Below are positions 9,196-18,071 of a stretch of DNA of 54,763 nucleotides, in pieces. The stretch is from Planctomycetaceae bacterium (lineage in GTDB: Bacteria; Planctomycetota; Planctomycetia; Pirellulales; Pirellulaceae): contig SKKK01000028.1 in assembly GCA_007121535.1 (NCBI GenBank), positions 1-54,763 on the forward strand. Reading direction: 5' to 3'. The stretch's first letter is position 1. The number at the start of each line of letters is the position of its first letter. The translations under genes were made by a program, and so were the position numbers. Below the pieces are notes generated by a model, which did not search any database, had not been told where the DNA came from, and was given only the letters and a program-made list of their open reading frames with translations.

Positions 9196-12086
9196 GGTGA
9201 TGGCTCCAGTATCGCGCGAACGTCGATGGGCTGCAGTTCGGGCAGGCTCGGACAGGACTCGGTCCTCAGCCGGTAAATGACGACATCCGTCGAGGCGTGA
9301 TTGGCGGCCGGGTACTTTTCGCGGGCCAAACGAACGGCTCGGTCCCGCGCGTTGTCGTCCGGCTTGTAACGCTGGTGCAGCCGGTGATGTTCATCCGCCC
9401 GCTGCCGGTCCCCCAAGCGTTCGTACAGCAGTTGCAGATTGTAATGAGCGGCCACGTTCTCGGCATCGATCGCCAGGGTGCGGTGGAACACGTCGACCGC
9501 CTGTTGCCAGTAGTCCCTGGCTTGGTCCTGCCGGTCCTGTCGCTGCCGCTGCTGGCCCAGCAAAAACAAGGTTTCCCCATAGAGATTCAAAACTTCATAA
9601 TCCAAGCTGAAATCCAGCTTCCGCCGGACCATCGATTCGGTACGAACCTCCAACACGTCCCTCAGATGCTCGGCGGCTGTTTCCAAAAAGCCCTGCTGGC
9701 GGCTAACCGATCCGCTGAGCCAATTCCAGGTCCAGTGGGGAAACTTTGGATCGTCCTTGAATCGGGCGGCTCGATTCAAGGCGTCCACGGCTTCATCCAG
9801 TCGGCCCTCGCGTTCATAGACCCTGGTCAGATTCATCGGACCATCGTATCGGCCCAGCCGCTCGACCTCCGTAAAAGCTTCTTCCGCTTGACGCAGATTG
9901 GCTCTGCCCCGCAGCAGCAGCCCGATCCCGTAATCGTTCCAGCGCTGCCAGACGGGAAAGTCCGGCGCCGGTTGCTCGACCCGCCCGTTCGATCCGGCGA
10001 CCGGGAATGTGACTTGATCCTCTGCCAGCGTGGTGATCGGCAGTTCGTTCTTATAGATCTGGCCGCACTGGTATCCGCGGATGGGATTCCCCAATTCGGC
10101 ATTCACCCGCGCGACGAAGTCCATGAAACGCTGGTCGAACTTGCGGTACTGCAATCGGATCGTCACCGTAACCGGTGCGTCCAGATCGTCGGGCAATTCC
10201 AGAGCGTAATGCACGGTCTGGGCGGCGCCGGGCGGGATCTGATGGTCGTACAGCGGAGTGAAAATATCCTGAGCGTTTCGTCGGTCGATCCGGTTGCCGT
10301 CGCGATCCAGCATGAAGACGTTGACGAAATGGGCCCACGGATCGACCTCGTTGCCGCGTTCGGGGTCCATGGCTCCGCTGCGACCAATCACCCTGGAACC
10401 CGATTTTACGGTCAGTTCCAGCCAGACTTCGTTGGAATCCGTGGTGCCTTGCGTGAAATGATGCCCCATCTTCAGCGTACGAATCACCGTTTGCAGCAGG
10501 TAGGTCCTGCCGGGATGCAACTCGGGGACCTCCGGTCGAAGCGGCGCGATCAAAGGACCATCGATTTGGCCTTCTTCGCGCAAGCCGAACAGATCGACTC
10601 GCATGACCCCCTGCAAAAAGTCCTGGTGCCTTTGGATCACTTCCGGCTCATCTCGCAACCAGGCCATTGCCGTATTGGCCGAAGGGAACATGTGATCGTG
10701 GATCTTGGGCAGTGAGCTTCCTTCATAAACCTTGGCGCCGAAATCGGTCGAAGGTTTCAGCGGCATGTGGCATTCGTTGCAGTTCTGTTCCGCTACTTCG
10801 GGGTAGTAGAAGCTGCGAGCCCCATGTCCCGAAACGCCGCTCAGCAGATACGAATCGTAATGATTCTGGCCGCGGAGAAACTCGCGGTAGTGATTCAGTT
10901 CATGGGGCAGGTGGACCTTGTGACAGACCGAACAGAATTCGGCGGTCGAGTGGAACGGCTTCAGGAACGTGCGTTTGTGGAACTCCGGTTTCGCTTTGAT
11001 CAATTGGTTGCTGATCCATCGCAACGCGGCGTTGCGGCTGCGGGCGAAGGGGTAGTGAACCGGTTCTTCGATCGTGTAATCCGCATTGCCTCGCGTGCTG
11101 TTGATCGAGGTGATCGAATGGCAGGAAACGCACGTGATACCGGCTTGAGCGGTCGGGTGGCCCAATAGATCGAAATCGGGATCGTCGAACGCGCCGCTGA
11201 AGAAGGGCACCGGGTCATGGCATCCCGCACAGAATCGTGAGGCGGCCACGTTCCCATCGCGCGCCAGGGCCACCAGACGCGTCTCATGGACGCTGGCCAA
11301 ATACACCGGATTGTTGAACGACGCGAAATGATGGACGCTGTCGCTCCAGTCGTCGTGGACATCCGCATGGCATTGGCGGCAGTAGTCGTTGTCCATCATG
11401 ACGTCGGCCGGGATGAAATCGCCGGTCGCCGTACGTGCCAGCGACGGGCGAAAATACTGAGTTCCGGATTCCGGGCCTTCGGCGCCCCAACGGCGTGGAT
11501 CTTGCGAGTGAAAGACGACCATCAGGGCAACGATCACGGCGGCGGCCGTCGCGAATCCGCCGGCCACTCGCCAACGGATGGGCGGCCCGGCGACTCGATG
11601 CAACCAGTACAACCAGATGGCGATCAGCGGCGAACCCACGTGCATCCAATAGATCAGACGGCGCAACGCGGGACTGCGGACCTCGAAAAACCCTTCGATT
11701 CGCAACAGCAATATCCCGGTAATCAGCATCAACAAGCAAACCGCCAACAACACGAAGCCCACCTTCGCGACGTTTCGAAATCGTCGACGCCACGTATTGC
11801 GTAAATGCAGCAGGGCGAACAGCGGCAATAACGCAATGACCATCAAACCCAGCAAGATGTGACCTAGAAACATCACAAAGTAGAACCAGTTCTCGTAGGA
11901 CAAGCCCTCGGAATGGTACAGGAAATTCAACAGCGTGATGCTGGCCAGATAGACGGAGTTGGCGCCGATCAGTGCCAAAACAGCCACCAACACGTGCAGC
12001 AGGATGCTCAGACGAGGCCCAACGCCTCGTACAGATCGCCCCGGCACTGGACGTTGCCGGGCCGCTTCAGGGTGTTGTTCAGACAC
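9192..12086 (-). CDS. Membrane-bound pentahaem c-type cytochrome with TPR C-terminus
   Basis: A 964-residue protein starting at a GTG with AGGAG nine bases upstream. The N-terminal 200 residues contain five hydrophobic segments, resembling a cytochrome b561-like membrane module (SILLHVLVAVLALIGANSVYLA, FVMFLGHILLGLMVIALLPLFALLHL). Five CXXCH haem motifs follow: CRQCH (about residue 238), CAGCH (285), CVSCH (318), CSVCH (383) and CNECH (435), in the style of cytochrome c554. Residues 480-680 form a beta-rich domain. From about 700 there are tetratricopeptide repeats. It is the first gene of a three-gene chain with 4-base overlaps. Likely role: electron transfer from the quinol pool to extracytoplasmic partners; the redox partner is not evident. 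Confidence 0.9.
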   Translation of the reverse strand: MSEQHPEAARQRPVPGRSVRGVGPRLSILLHVLVAVLALIGANSVYLASITLLNFLYHSEGLSYENWFYFVMFLGHILLGLMVIALLPLFALLHLRNTWRRRFRNVAKVGFVLLAVCLLMLITGILLLRIEGFFEVRSPALRRLIYWMHVGSPLIAIWLYWLHRVAGPPIRWRVAGGFATAAAVIVALMVVFHSQDPRRWGAEGPESGTQYFRPSLARTATGDFIPADVMMDNDYCRQCHADVHDDWSDSVHHFASFNNPVYLASVHETRLVALARDGNVAASRFCAGCHDPVPFFSGAFDDPDFDLLGHPTAQAGITCVSCHSITSINSTRGNADYTIEEPVHYPFARSRNAALRWISNQLIKAKPEFHKRTFLKPFHSTAEFCSVCHKVHLPHELNHYREFLRGQNHYDSYLLSGVSGHGARSFYYPEVAEQNCNECHMPLKPSTDFGAKVYEGSSLPKIHDHMFPSANTAMAWLRDEPEVIQRHQDFLQGVMRVDLFGLREEGQIDGPLIAPLRPEVPELHPGRTYLLQTVIRTLKMGHHFTQGTTDSNEVWLELTVKSGSRVIGRSGAMDPERGNEVDPWAHFVNVFMLDRDGNRIDRRNAQDIFTPLYDHQIPPGAAQTVHYALELPDDLDAPVTVTIRLQYRKFDQRFMDFVARVNAELGNPIRGYQCGQIYKNELPITTLAEDQVTFPVAGSNGRVEQPAPDFPVWQRWNDYGIGLLLRGRANLRQAEEAFTEVERLGRYDGPMNLTRVYEREGRLDEAVDALNRAARFKDDPKFPHWTWNWLSGSVSRQQGFLETAAEHLRDVLEVRTESMVRRKLDFSLDYEVLNLYGETLFLLGQQRQRQDRQDQARDYWQQAVDVFHRTLAIDAENVAAHYNLQLLYERLGDRQRADEHHRLHQRYKPDDNARDRAVRLAREKYPAANHASTDVVIYRLRTESCPSLPELQPIDVRAILEPSP

Positions 12087-12144
12087 GGAGGGAAGCTCCT
12101 CAGCATATTATGTAACGGCTTGGCGTCTTCGAAACTTGTCCGCT

Positions 12145-13344
12145 TCAAAGTTGTTCGCACAGCCAGATAAGTTCTTCTGCGATACAGTCGGCCAATCCAG
12201 CCCGCCGTAAACTGCGCGGCAAGACCCCCCAACTGTAGGTCTCCACCTCGAGATGGCGAACTTGATCGGTATGCTTCAAGAATTCCAGACACAGCAGAAT
12301 GTCCTGCTGGGACGTTTCCATAGCGCCGAATCGATCCAAGTAGATGGGAACATGGTGATGCACTCGCCATTGGCCACACCAACGAGACGGATCGTTTGCC
12401 CAGTCCAACGCAGCCGGTAGGTCCTCGAAAAACTCCAGACCCCGCTCAGCCGAACGCTGTACAAGGGTCTGATGGAGATACCTATCTTCGCTGAACCCCC
12501 GCATTTGTTCAAGGGCCGAAGCCCGCTGTTCCTGAGGAATCGCATCCAGCCGCAGCACGATGGCGGACGATACCTGCACCTTCCCGATTTGGATACCTGC
12601 ATCCAGATAGTCTTGGAGCATCCGCCGTTGGTCTTCGAACATTACCGCGCCGTGACAGATATCGTGACAGACTCGCAAATGACGTCGCAGCGAATGTTCG
12701 TCGCCCCGGGTCAGCAGATGGTCCTTGAAAAAGCGGATCACATCCTGCCCGCGCTGCAAGACGCATCCCGGTTCGGGCTCGATGCACACGTAAATCAAAC
12801 GTCCGGTTTCCCGCTCCAGTTGCTCCAATCGGCTCGCGATTCGCCGCAGACCGTCGGCGAAGGCGACCCACTGCGAATCGTCGGGTGGCGGATTCCCCCA
12901 AGCCAGGGGCAACGTAGAGATGCTGCCTTCGGTGCCCGGGGCCAGTAGCCGATCCAAGATCTGGATCAGATTCTCCGTATAACGCTGACGACGGATATCC
13001 GTCCAATCCGGTTGATAAACCGCGTGCTTGACGATATCCGCGTGAAAATCTCCGTAGGGAAATCCGTTCAAAGTGAACGGCACCAAGCCCACTTCGTGCA
13101 ACCAGCTCGCAAACGCCTCGGTCAATTCGTGACGGAGCAGATCCTCAGCCGCTTCTGCCGACAACCACAATCCCACTCCCATAGGGTCATTTGGGCTAAC
13201 CTGTTGCTTGACAGCCAACGCATACTTTTCAAGATTGGCCCGAGTCGCCAACAAATCGGCGCCCGCGTGGACATTGGTGCAGTAGCCGATTTGAAATTCG
13301 GTCGCATCGGCAGATGAGTGCAAAAGTGCGGTGTCATCAAACAT
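12145..13344 (-). CDS. eboE: EboE-like TIM-barrel protein (metabolite traffic family)
   Basis: A 399-residue protein from the ATG at 13344. The opening FQIGYCTNVHAGADLLATRANLEKYALAVKQQV, the later MGVGLWLSAEAAEDL, TLNGFPYGDFH, YVCIEPEPGCVL and CHDICHGAVMFEDQ match EboE, a sugar-phosphate-isomerase-like TIM barrel encoded in eustigmatophyte/bacterial ebo clusters. In those clusters it accompanies EboA-D and a UbiA-type prenyltransferase and is linked to moving a metabolite to the periplasm. None of the other ebo genes is visible here, so it stands alone in this window. His, Asp and Glu residues at strand ends (GDFH, EPEPGC, CHDICH) could bind a metal. A longer reading from 13473 would overlap sufE and is unlikely. 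Confidence 0.8.
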   Translation of the reverse strand: MFDDTALLHSSADATEFQIGYCTNVHAGADLLATRANLEKYALAVKQQVSPNDPMGVGLWLSAEAAEDLLRHELTEAFASWLHEVGLVPFTLNGFPYGDFHADIVKHAVYQPDWTDIRRQRYTENLIQILDRLLAPGTEGSISTLPLAWGNPPPDDSQWVAFADGLRRIASRLEQLERETGRLIYVCIEPEPGCVLQRGQDVIRFFKDHLLTRGDEHSLRRHLRVCHDICHGAVMFEDQRRMLQDYLDAGIQIGKVQVSSAIVLRLDAIPQEQRASALEQMRGFSEDRYLHQTLVQRSAERGLEFFEDLPAALDWANDPSRWCGQWRVHHHVPIYLDRFGAMETSQQDILLCLEFLKHTDQVRHLEVETYSWGVLPRSLRRAGLADCIAEELIWLCEQL

Positions 13345-13414
13345 TACGGAATTATACAATATAGGAGACGGGCGACGAGGCATTTTGGCTTTCCCACCTG
13401 AACGAGGAGATTTT

Positions 13415-13840
13415 GTGAGAACGGCGACCCTGGACGAGTTGATCGAAGATTTCGACCTGTTTGATGATCGCAAGGAGCGTCTGCAATACGTGCTGGAATT
13501 GGGGGGTCAAGTCGAGGGGTTACCAGATGAACTGAAGGTGGAGGAGAACCGCGTACAAGGCTGCTTGAGCAACGTCTGGATGGTCGCCGAGATCCATTCG
13601 GGAGACCCTCCCGTGATGGAGTTTCGCGCCGACAGCGATTCGCACGTGGTCCGCGGTCTGATCGCCATCCTGATGATGTTGTGCGCGGGCAAGTCTCCGG
13701 AACAGATTTACAAGCTGGACCTGAGTGACGTTTTTCAACGTTTGAAACTGGCTGAGGGATCGTTACGTTCACGCAGCAACGGATTCCATCAGATGATCAA
13801 GCGAATTCAGCGGCTGGCGGAAGAGAATGCGAGTACATAG
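13415..13840 (+). CDS. sufE: SufE-family sulfur acceptor protein
   Basis: A 141-residue protein. The GTG at 13415 is chosen because AGGAGA stands five bases before it; the longer frame from 13331 would overlap eboE. The SufE core is clear: LDELIEDFDLFDDRKERLQYVLELGGQVEGLPDELKVEENRVQGCLSNVWMVAEI, where the Cys of VQGCLSNVW is the persulfide-accepting residue, then ISSRI-like SHVVRGLIAILMMLCAGKSPEQIYKLDLSDVFQRLKLAEGSLRSRSNGFHQMIKRIQ. SufE takes sulfur from the cysteine desulfurase SufS and passes it to the SufBCD scaffold for Fe-S cluster assembly in the cytoplasm. No other suf gene is present in the window. It is divergent from eboE and overlaps the next gene by 14 bases. Confidence 0.95.
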   Translation: MRTATLDELIEDFDLFDDRKERLQYVLELGGQVEGLPDELKVEENRVQGCLSNVWMVAEIHSGDPPVMEFRADSDSHVVRGLIAILMMLCAGKSPEQIYKLDLSDVFQRLKLAEGSLRSRSNGFHQMIKRIQRLAEENAST

Positions 13841-14726
13841 ATCGTTCAGGATGAACCCATCGATGACACGAATCCGTCGTAAGCGGGCATCGTTGCCACA
13901 CCACCCGAAAGTTGCACCGAGCGTCAAGCACGCCAACCCTTCCACGCGCCGTCGACGTTGGGTCTTGCTTCTTGTGTCGGCGTTGGCTTTTTTCGGTGCC
14001 ATCGGAGGCTTCTGGTGGTTGCTTCAGCCCCGCGGGCCCCAAGTCTTCGGCTACCGGGTGGTCAATACGTTTCCCCACGACCCCCGGGCGTTCACGCAAG
14101 GGCTGATCTACTACGATGGTTTCTTGCTGGAGAGCACGGGCAAGTATGGCGAATCGACGTTGCGGCGGGTCGAATTGGAGAGTGGGCGCGTGGTGCAGAA
14201 GCACAGTCTATCGGAGGATTTGTTCGGCGAGGGCATCACGGTCTTCGGCGATCGCATCTATCAACTGACCTGGCAAAACCAAGTGGCCATCGTCTACGAC
14301 AAGCAGACCTTCGAGGAACTCGGCCGGTTTCGCTACGAGGGCGAGGGTTGGGGGCTGACCAACGATGGCACGCATTTGATCATGAGCGACGGGTCGGCCA
14401 CGTTGCGTTTTATCGATCCGCAGGATTTCAGCGTCGTCCGGCGGCTGCTGGTACGCAGCCTCGGTCGGCGAGTCGATCGATTGAACGAACTTCAGCATAT
14501 CCACGGCCAAGTCTTCGCGAATATCTTGTACCAGGACCGGATCGCTCGCATTTCGCTCGATACCGGCGAGGTCACCGGATGGATCGACCTGCGAACGTTG
14601 TGGCCGGCACGCCGCGACCGCGAGTCCGTTCTGAACGGAATTGCGTACGACGAGCAAAACGATCGCCTGTTTGTGACCGGCAAGAATTGGCCTCGACTGT
14701 ACGAAATACGGTTGACGCGACGCTGA
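13827..14726 (+). CDS. Glutaminyl-peptide cyclotransferase (plant/bacterial propeller type)
   Basis: A 299-residue protein. A basic N-terminus is followed by a membrane segment (WVLLLVSALAFFGAIGGFWWLL), making it an anchored or secreted protein. The rest matches the five-bladed propeller glutamine cyclotransferases: YRVVNTFPHDPRAFTQGLIYYDGFLLESTGKYGESTLRRVELESGRVV, GEGITVFGDRIYQLTWQ, EGWGLTNDGTHLIMSDGSATLRFIDPQDF, LNELQHIHGQVFANI, VLNGIAYDEQNDRLFVTGKNWPRLYEI. The enzyme converts N-terminal Gln to pyroglutamate with release of ammonia. Conserved Glu/Trp/Lys positions of the family (QGL, GEG, W.L, GK.W) are present. The ATG at 13827 lies inside the sufE end and follows GGAAGAG, suggesting coupling. 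ATGs at 13851 and 13863 are alternatives. Confidence 0.9.
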   Translation: MRVHRSFRMNPSMTRIRRKRASLPHHPKVAPSVKHANPSTRRRRWVLLLVSALAFFGAIGGFWWLLQPRGPQVFGYRVVNTFPHDPRAFTQGLIYYDGFLLESTGKYGESTLRRVELESGRVVQKHSLSEDLFGEGITVFGDRIYQLTWQNQVAIVYDKQTFEELGRFRYEGEGWGLTNDGTHLIMSDGSATLRFIDPQDFSVVRRLLVRSLGRRVDRLNELQHIHGQVFANILYQDRIARISLDTGEVTGWIDLRTLWPARRDRESVLNGIAYDEQNDRLFVTGKNWPRLYEIRLTRR

Positions 14727-14792
14727 CGGTCGGCCACTCGTCGAACTTCGATGCTCAGCAAGTTGTGTTGGCGGCCAAGACCACATCGTCCG

Positions 14793-14830
14793 AAAAAAAA
14801 TCGAAAAAAAATCCGCCGATCGGACACTTG
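14793..14830 (-). terminator. Possible rho-independent terminator on the minus strand
   Basis: Read leftwards, a short hairpin (TCCG, loop, CGGA) is followed by two runs of eight T separated by TCG. The layout fits intrinsic termination of a leftward transcript. No leftward gene ends here, so either a minus-strand RNA is made from the adjacent gene-free stretch or the A8 runs have another cause. The stem is only four base pairs. Confidence 0.3.
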
Positions 14831-14834
14831 GTGA

Positions 14835-14862
14835 TTGCTGAATTTGCAGGTCTTGTTATACT
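14835..14862 (+). promoter_or_regulatory. Candidate sigma-70-type promoter
   Basis: TTGCTG at 14835-14840 and a perfect-looking TATACT at 14857-14862 are separated by 16 bases. It faces a gene-free stretch of about 400 bases that ends in an AGCTTTTTTG sequence. The first credible reading frame downstream starts only at 15284. The match is by eye. Confidence 0.4.
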
Positions 14863-15283
14863 ATAAGAAGTGAGCGAAGAAGAGTAGACTCGGGTCCGCA
14901 GATCAAGGTCGACGAGGACGGTTGCGGGTCCCGTGGGACGAACAGGCCACGACGAGCGAAACACCAAAAGTGATCGCACCGGCCGCCCGGTTGCATTGTC
15001 TCGATCTTACCTGCCCGCCCCCTCACGGGGTCCCTCCTGCCGATCGCCCGTCGCCCTGACAACGATGCCGGAAGCGCCTGAGACATACGGGTCGCTGCCG
15101 TCTTCGCGCTCGAGTTTCTGGAAAGCTGATCTTGGCGCAAAGAGCGTAATAGATTAGCCTTTCCCAGCTTTTTTGCTCCCGTTGGTAATCCTGTGACAAA
15201 TCGTCTCAAGCGATGCGATCGGGACTGCCGACAAAGGTACGTCAGGGTTGTTCATTGTTAATGGTTTCGAGGGAAAAGAAGAG
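14863..15283 (+). other. Gene-free stretch, possible non-coding RNA
   Basis: No convincing protein is encoded in either direction; a 117-residue minus-strand frame has no coding character. It follows a good TATACT element. At 15122-15174 a 7-base arm AAAGCTG pairs with CAGCTTT, followed by more T (CAGCTTTTTT), a weak intrinsic terminator with a long loop. I compared it by eye with RNase P RNA, tmRNA, SRP RNA and the TPP riboswitch and saw none of their conserved boxes. Confidence 0.3.
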
Positions 15284-15487
15284 ATGTCCTACACGTTGAA
15301 GCTGGTTGATTGGCGAGATCATCAAGGGGCCAGCCATCCGGAATACCAGAACCGGCCGTTGTGGCAATACGTCGACGGCCCGTTACAGTATTCCACGCGC
15401 ACCGAGGCCGAGAAGGCGGCCGAGTATGCGTGGGTCGAGCCGGATTGCAATGGCGTCGCTCCGGTCTGCGTCGTCACGGAATGCTGA
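15284..15487 (+). CDS. Small conserved-looking protein of unknown function
   Basis: 67 residues starting MSYTLKLVDWRDHQG, preceded by the purine-rich GAGGGAAAAGAAGAG directly before the ATG at 15284; an upstream in-frame ATG at 15248 is less well placed. The protein is acidic, with many aromatic residues (PEYQNRPLWQYVDGPLQYSTRTEAEKAAEYAW) and two Cys at the end (PVCVVTEC, plus PDCNG). The TRTEAEKAAEYAW stretch looks like a single amphipathic helix. No domain is recognised. It stands alone between two gene-free stretches. Confidence 0.5.
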   Translation: MSYTLKLVDWRDHQGASHPEYQNRPLWQYVDGPLQYSTRTEAEKAAEYAWVEPDCNGVAPVCVVTEC

Positions 15488-15575
15488 ACTGACAGCCAAA
15501 GTTGAACGGACTCGAGCGTTCGAGAGGAACGCTCGGGTTCGTCGTCCTTAACCGCAACGCTGTGAAGAATCTTCG

Positions 15576-15639
15576 TAGCCGAATTCGCCAGAATTCGGGC
15601 GATTCTTGAATATTTCGAATTCTGGCGAATTCGGCTACA
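15576..15639. repeat. Long perfect inverted repeat, EcoRI-rich palindrome family, copy 1
   Basis: The 23-base arms 15576-15598 and 15617-15639 are exact reverse complements around an 18-base loop. Each arm starts GTAGCCGAATTC and contains a second GAATTC. The same outer sequence recurs at 18072-18154 with a different centre. It lies between genes in the 15488-16004 gene-free stretch. Confidence 0.9.
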
Positions 15640-15933
15640 GGTTGCCGCACCCGCCATCGCGCTGAACCATCGGCCAAAGCTCCCCACCCATATTCCCTCC
15701 CGACGCCGACGGCCCCCCCCAACCGCCTGAACCTCGGCTTCTCCACGGTTGTTCAAGTCCTTCGCATCCGGTGCTTGATGAACCGAAGTGTTTCCGTCAG
15801 ACCTTGTTGTGGTGCTGACCGTTTGTCCGGTGACGGCCGTTTTCGGAGCCCATGCACGGCTACCTCAATTGACACGAAATTCCTGGTCGGGTGCTTACAT
15901 GCGAATGCCCCCCCTCTCATTCAACCCGAGCGA

Positions 15934-15962
15934 TTGCTCGGCGCGGGGCGGGACCGTACAAT
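15934..15962 (+). promoter_or_regulatory. Candidate sigma-70-type promoter for the DUF1559-type gene
   Basis: TTGCTC at 15934-15939, a 17-base spacer, and TACAAT at 15957-15962, 42 bases before the likely ATG at 16005. Found by eye. Confidence 0.4.
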
Positions 15963-16004
15963 CGGGGTAGGGTTCTCCGTGGAACGATCTCTGCACCGCA
16001 GACG

Positions 16005-18011
16005 ATGAATGGACGCGATCAAATGACCGAACGCCAACCGGAATCCGAACGTGTCGATGACGATTCATCCGATAACGGGGCACTCGCGGCGTCTCGTTTC
16101 CTGCCGAGGAGAACCGTCGTCGTCTATGGTTCCTTACTGGTTGGGTGCGTTCTCGTGGCCTTGCTGCTGGTGAATCTGCCCGTCTCCCGACCGTTGCGAA
16201 TATCGACTGAGAAAACACGCGTCACCGAGCCGTTGACGCCCGACAGCACCCGTATCGATTATTTCGCGGCGATCCAGCACCTGATACAGCCCGACAACGC
16301 CGCCACCGACGACAATGGATTCCGCTTGCTGGTGCAACATTTGGGCAAGAGCCCCGATAGCAGTGCCGAGCATTTCGAGACGCTCTGCAGAAAGCTCGGG
16401 CTTGCTGCTGATGCGATCCAACCGGACATGGTCTTCGAAGATCCGTTTTACTTTCTGAATGCCTACATCGACAGCGAAGATTGGGACGCAGCATTTGGCG
16501 ATCAGTTCCAGGAGCAGTCGACTTGGGAGCGGCGGGAGGTCTTGAGTCAGTGGCTCAACCGACCCTGGACGCTGGACGATCTGCCGATGATGGACGACTG
16601 GCTCCAGACGAACGGCCCAGCGCTTGATTTGATCGGCCGTGCGGTGCGGAAGCCCGTGTTCTACATCCCACTGGTACGCCAAGGTGAGGACGAACTGCTG
16701 CTCAGCATCCGGTTGCCTGAGATCCAATGGAAGCGATCGCTTGCCCGCGGCTTGAGCGCCCGAGCCAATTACCGCATCGGCACGGGCGACATCGACGGGG
16801 CGATCGATGACATCATCGCGTGCAAACGGCTCGGCCGGCATATCGGGCACGGAGCGTCTGTCGTCCAGACGTTGGTCGGGATCGCGATCGAGGGGGTCGC
16901 CGATGCGATCGGCATCGCCGGCTCGCTCGAATACCAGCCCACAGACGAGCAGTTACGGAGGCTTGTCGAGCAAACGGAAAACCTCCCACCTTTGGCCGAT
17001 CCGGACCGAATGCTGCTGGTGGAACGTTTCGTGGCGCTGGATATCATCCAGGCGCTGCCCAGCGGCAACGAGAACGCGATCAGGGAAGTCAGGTTGGACA
17101 CGTGGCCAGATCGATATTTGATCGTTGCTGCCAATGACTGGAACGGCATCGCAAAACGATTCAACCAGCACTTCGACGCGATCGTAGCGACGGGCGACGA
17201 ACCACCCGTAGAACGTCCCAGTCCGCTCATCTTTGTCTCTCGGCATGCGCGGTCCAGGTACTTGGGCGACCGTTTTGCGAATTTGCTGATTCCCGCCGTG
17301 GGTGCTTTTCGCGAAGCAACGCGCCGCAACGCCTGTACGCATCAGATGAAGCGTATTACGCTAGCCATGCTGATGTACCAGCGCGATCACGGGACGCTGC
17401 CACCAGCTTACACGGTCGACGCGGACGGCACGCCGTTGCACAGTTGGCGAGTGCTGTTATTGCCGTACTTGGGGCACGAGTCGCTGTACAACCAGATCCG
17501 GCTGGACGAGCCGTGGGACAGCCAGCACAACCGGCAGTTCCACGACCAGTCGGTAGCCTTCTATCGCTGTCCCAGCGACCCGGCAGCCCGCCCGGGTCAG
17601 GCCACGTATTCGGTGGTCATGGGGCCGGACATGCCATTCGAGGGCGGGCACGGCAAGCGACTGGCGGATTTCGGGCCGCACAGCGACGACATGATCCTGC
17701 TGGTCGAGCGTGCTGAACCGGTCTGCTGGATGGCTCCGGCAGACATCCCGCAGTCGCGAGCCGAACAGGGCATCCAGCAGCATGGCAGCCGTTATCTGCC
17801 GTCGCCCACCGCCGAGGACATCGCCAGCCATCATCCGGGCGGCGCGATGTTCGGCCATCGTTCCGGCGCCGTCACCTTCCAATCCAACTCGATGAACGTC
17901 GAACAATTCAAAGCAATGCTCCGGGGCACGCACCACAACAAGACCGACTTCGCCACCCCACCCGGTCCCGCACCGGTGGAGGGAGGTTTGGAAACCAAGC
18001 GGCCACCCTGA
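16005..18011 (+). CDS. DUF1559-type membrane-anchored protein with H-X9-DG-like tail
   Basis: 668 residues from the ATG at 16005 (18 bases before another ATG). One membrane segment lies near residues 38-58 (VVVYGSLLVGCVLVALLLVNLPV), then a large helical extracytoplasmic domain of about 400 residues (ARGLSARANYRIGTGDIDGAIDDIIACKRLGRHIG). The last 200 residues carry the DUF1559 signature: MKRITLAMLMYQRDHGTLPPAYTVDADGTPLHSWRVLLLPYLGHESLYNQIRLDEPWDSQHNRQF, RCPSDP, and near the end HHPGGAMFGHRSGAVTFQSNSM. DUF1559 proteins are greatly expanded in Planctomycetes and usually start with a prepilin-like segment; here that segment is replaced by a different helical domain. Function unknown; probably a structural or surface protein. 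Confidence 0.85.
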   Translation: MNGRDQMTERQPESERVDDDSSDNGALAASRFLPRRTVVVYGSLLVGCVLVALLLVNLPVSRPLRISTEKTRVTEPLTPDSTRIDYFAAIQHLIQPDNAATDDNGFRLLVQHLGKSPDSSAEHFETLCRKLGLAADAIQPDMVFEDPFYFLNAYIDSEDWDAAFGDQFQEQSTWERREVLSQWLNRPWTLDDLPMMDDWLQTNGPALDLIGRAVRKPVFYIPLVRQGEDELLLSIRLPEIQWKRSLARGLSARANYRIGTGDIDGAIDDIIACKRLGRHIGHGASVVQTLVGIAIEGVADAIGIAGSLEYQPTDEQLRRLVEQTENLPPLADPDRMLLVERFVALDIIQALPSGNENAIREVRLDTWPDRYLIVAANDWNGIAKRFNQHFDAIVATGDEPPVERPSPLIFVSRHARSRYLGDRFANLLIPAVGAFREATRRNACTHQMKRITLAMLMYQRDHGTLPPAYTVDADGTPLHSWRVLLLPYLGHESLYNQIRLDEPWDSQHNRQFHDQSVAFYRCPSDPAARPGQATYSVVMGPDMPFEGGHGKRLADFGPHSDDMILLVERAEPVCWMAPADIPQSRAEQGIQQHGSRYLPSPTAEDIASHHPGGAMFGHRSGAVTFQSNSMNVEQFKAMLRGTHHNKTDFATPPGPAPVEGGLETKRPP

Positions 18012-18071
18012 ATTCCCCTTTCCACGCCCCCCACCGACGCGGGGCTTTGAAGTTGCGCATTGCTGCGGAAA

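Larger units (their letters stand above)
15488..16004. other. Gene-free stretch with palindrome and promoter
   Basis: Holds the palindrome at 15576-15639 and the promoter candidate at 15934-15962. The rest shows nothing that reads as coding; it contains short C-rich runs at 15713-15722 and 15909-15915. Confidence 0.5.

Noticed and set aside
9297-10715. 472-residue open frame on the plus strand
   Set aside because: Antisense shadow of the cytochrome/TPR gene; no domain.
14863-15280. RNase P RNA, tmRNA, SRP RNA or TPP riboswitch
   Set aside because: None of their conserved boxes could be found on either strand.
15891-16004. Longer N-terminus of the DUF1559-type protein from 15891
   Set aside because: The extra 38 residues are Cys/Arg/Gly-rich, cross the candidate promoter, and lack a ribosome site; the ATG at 16005 fits better.
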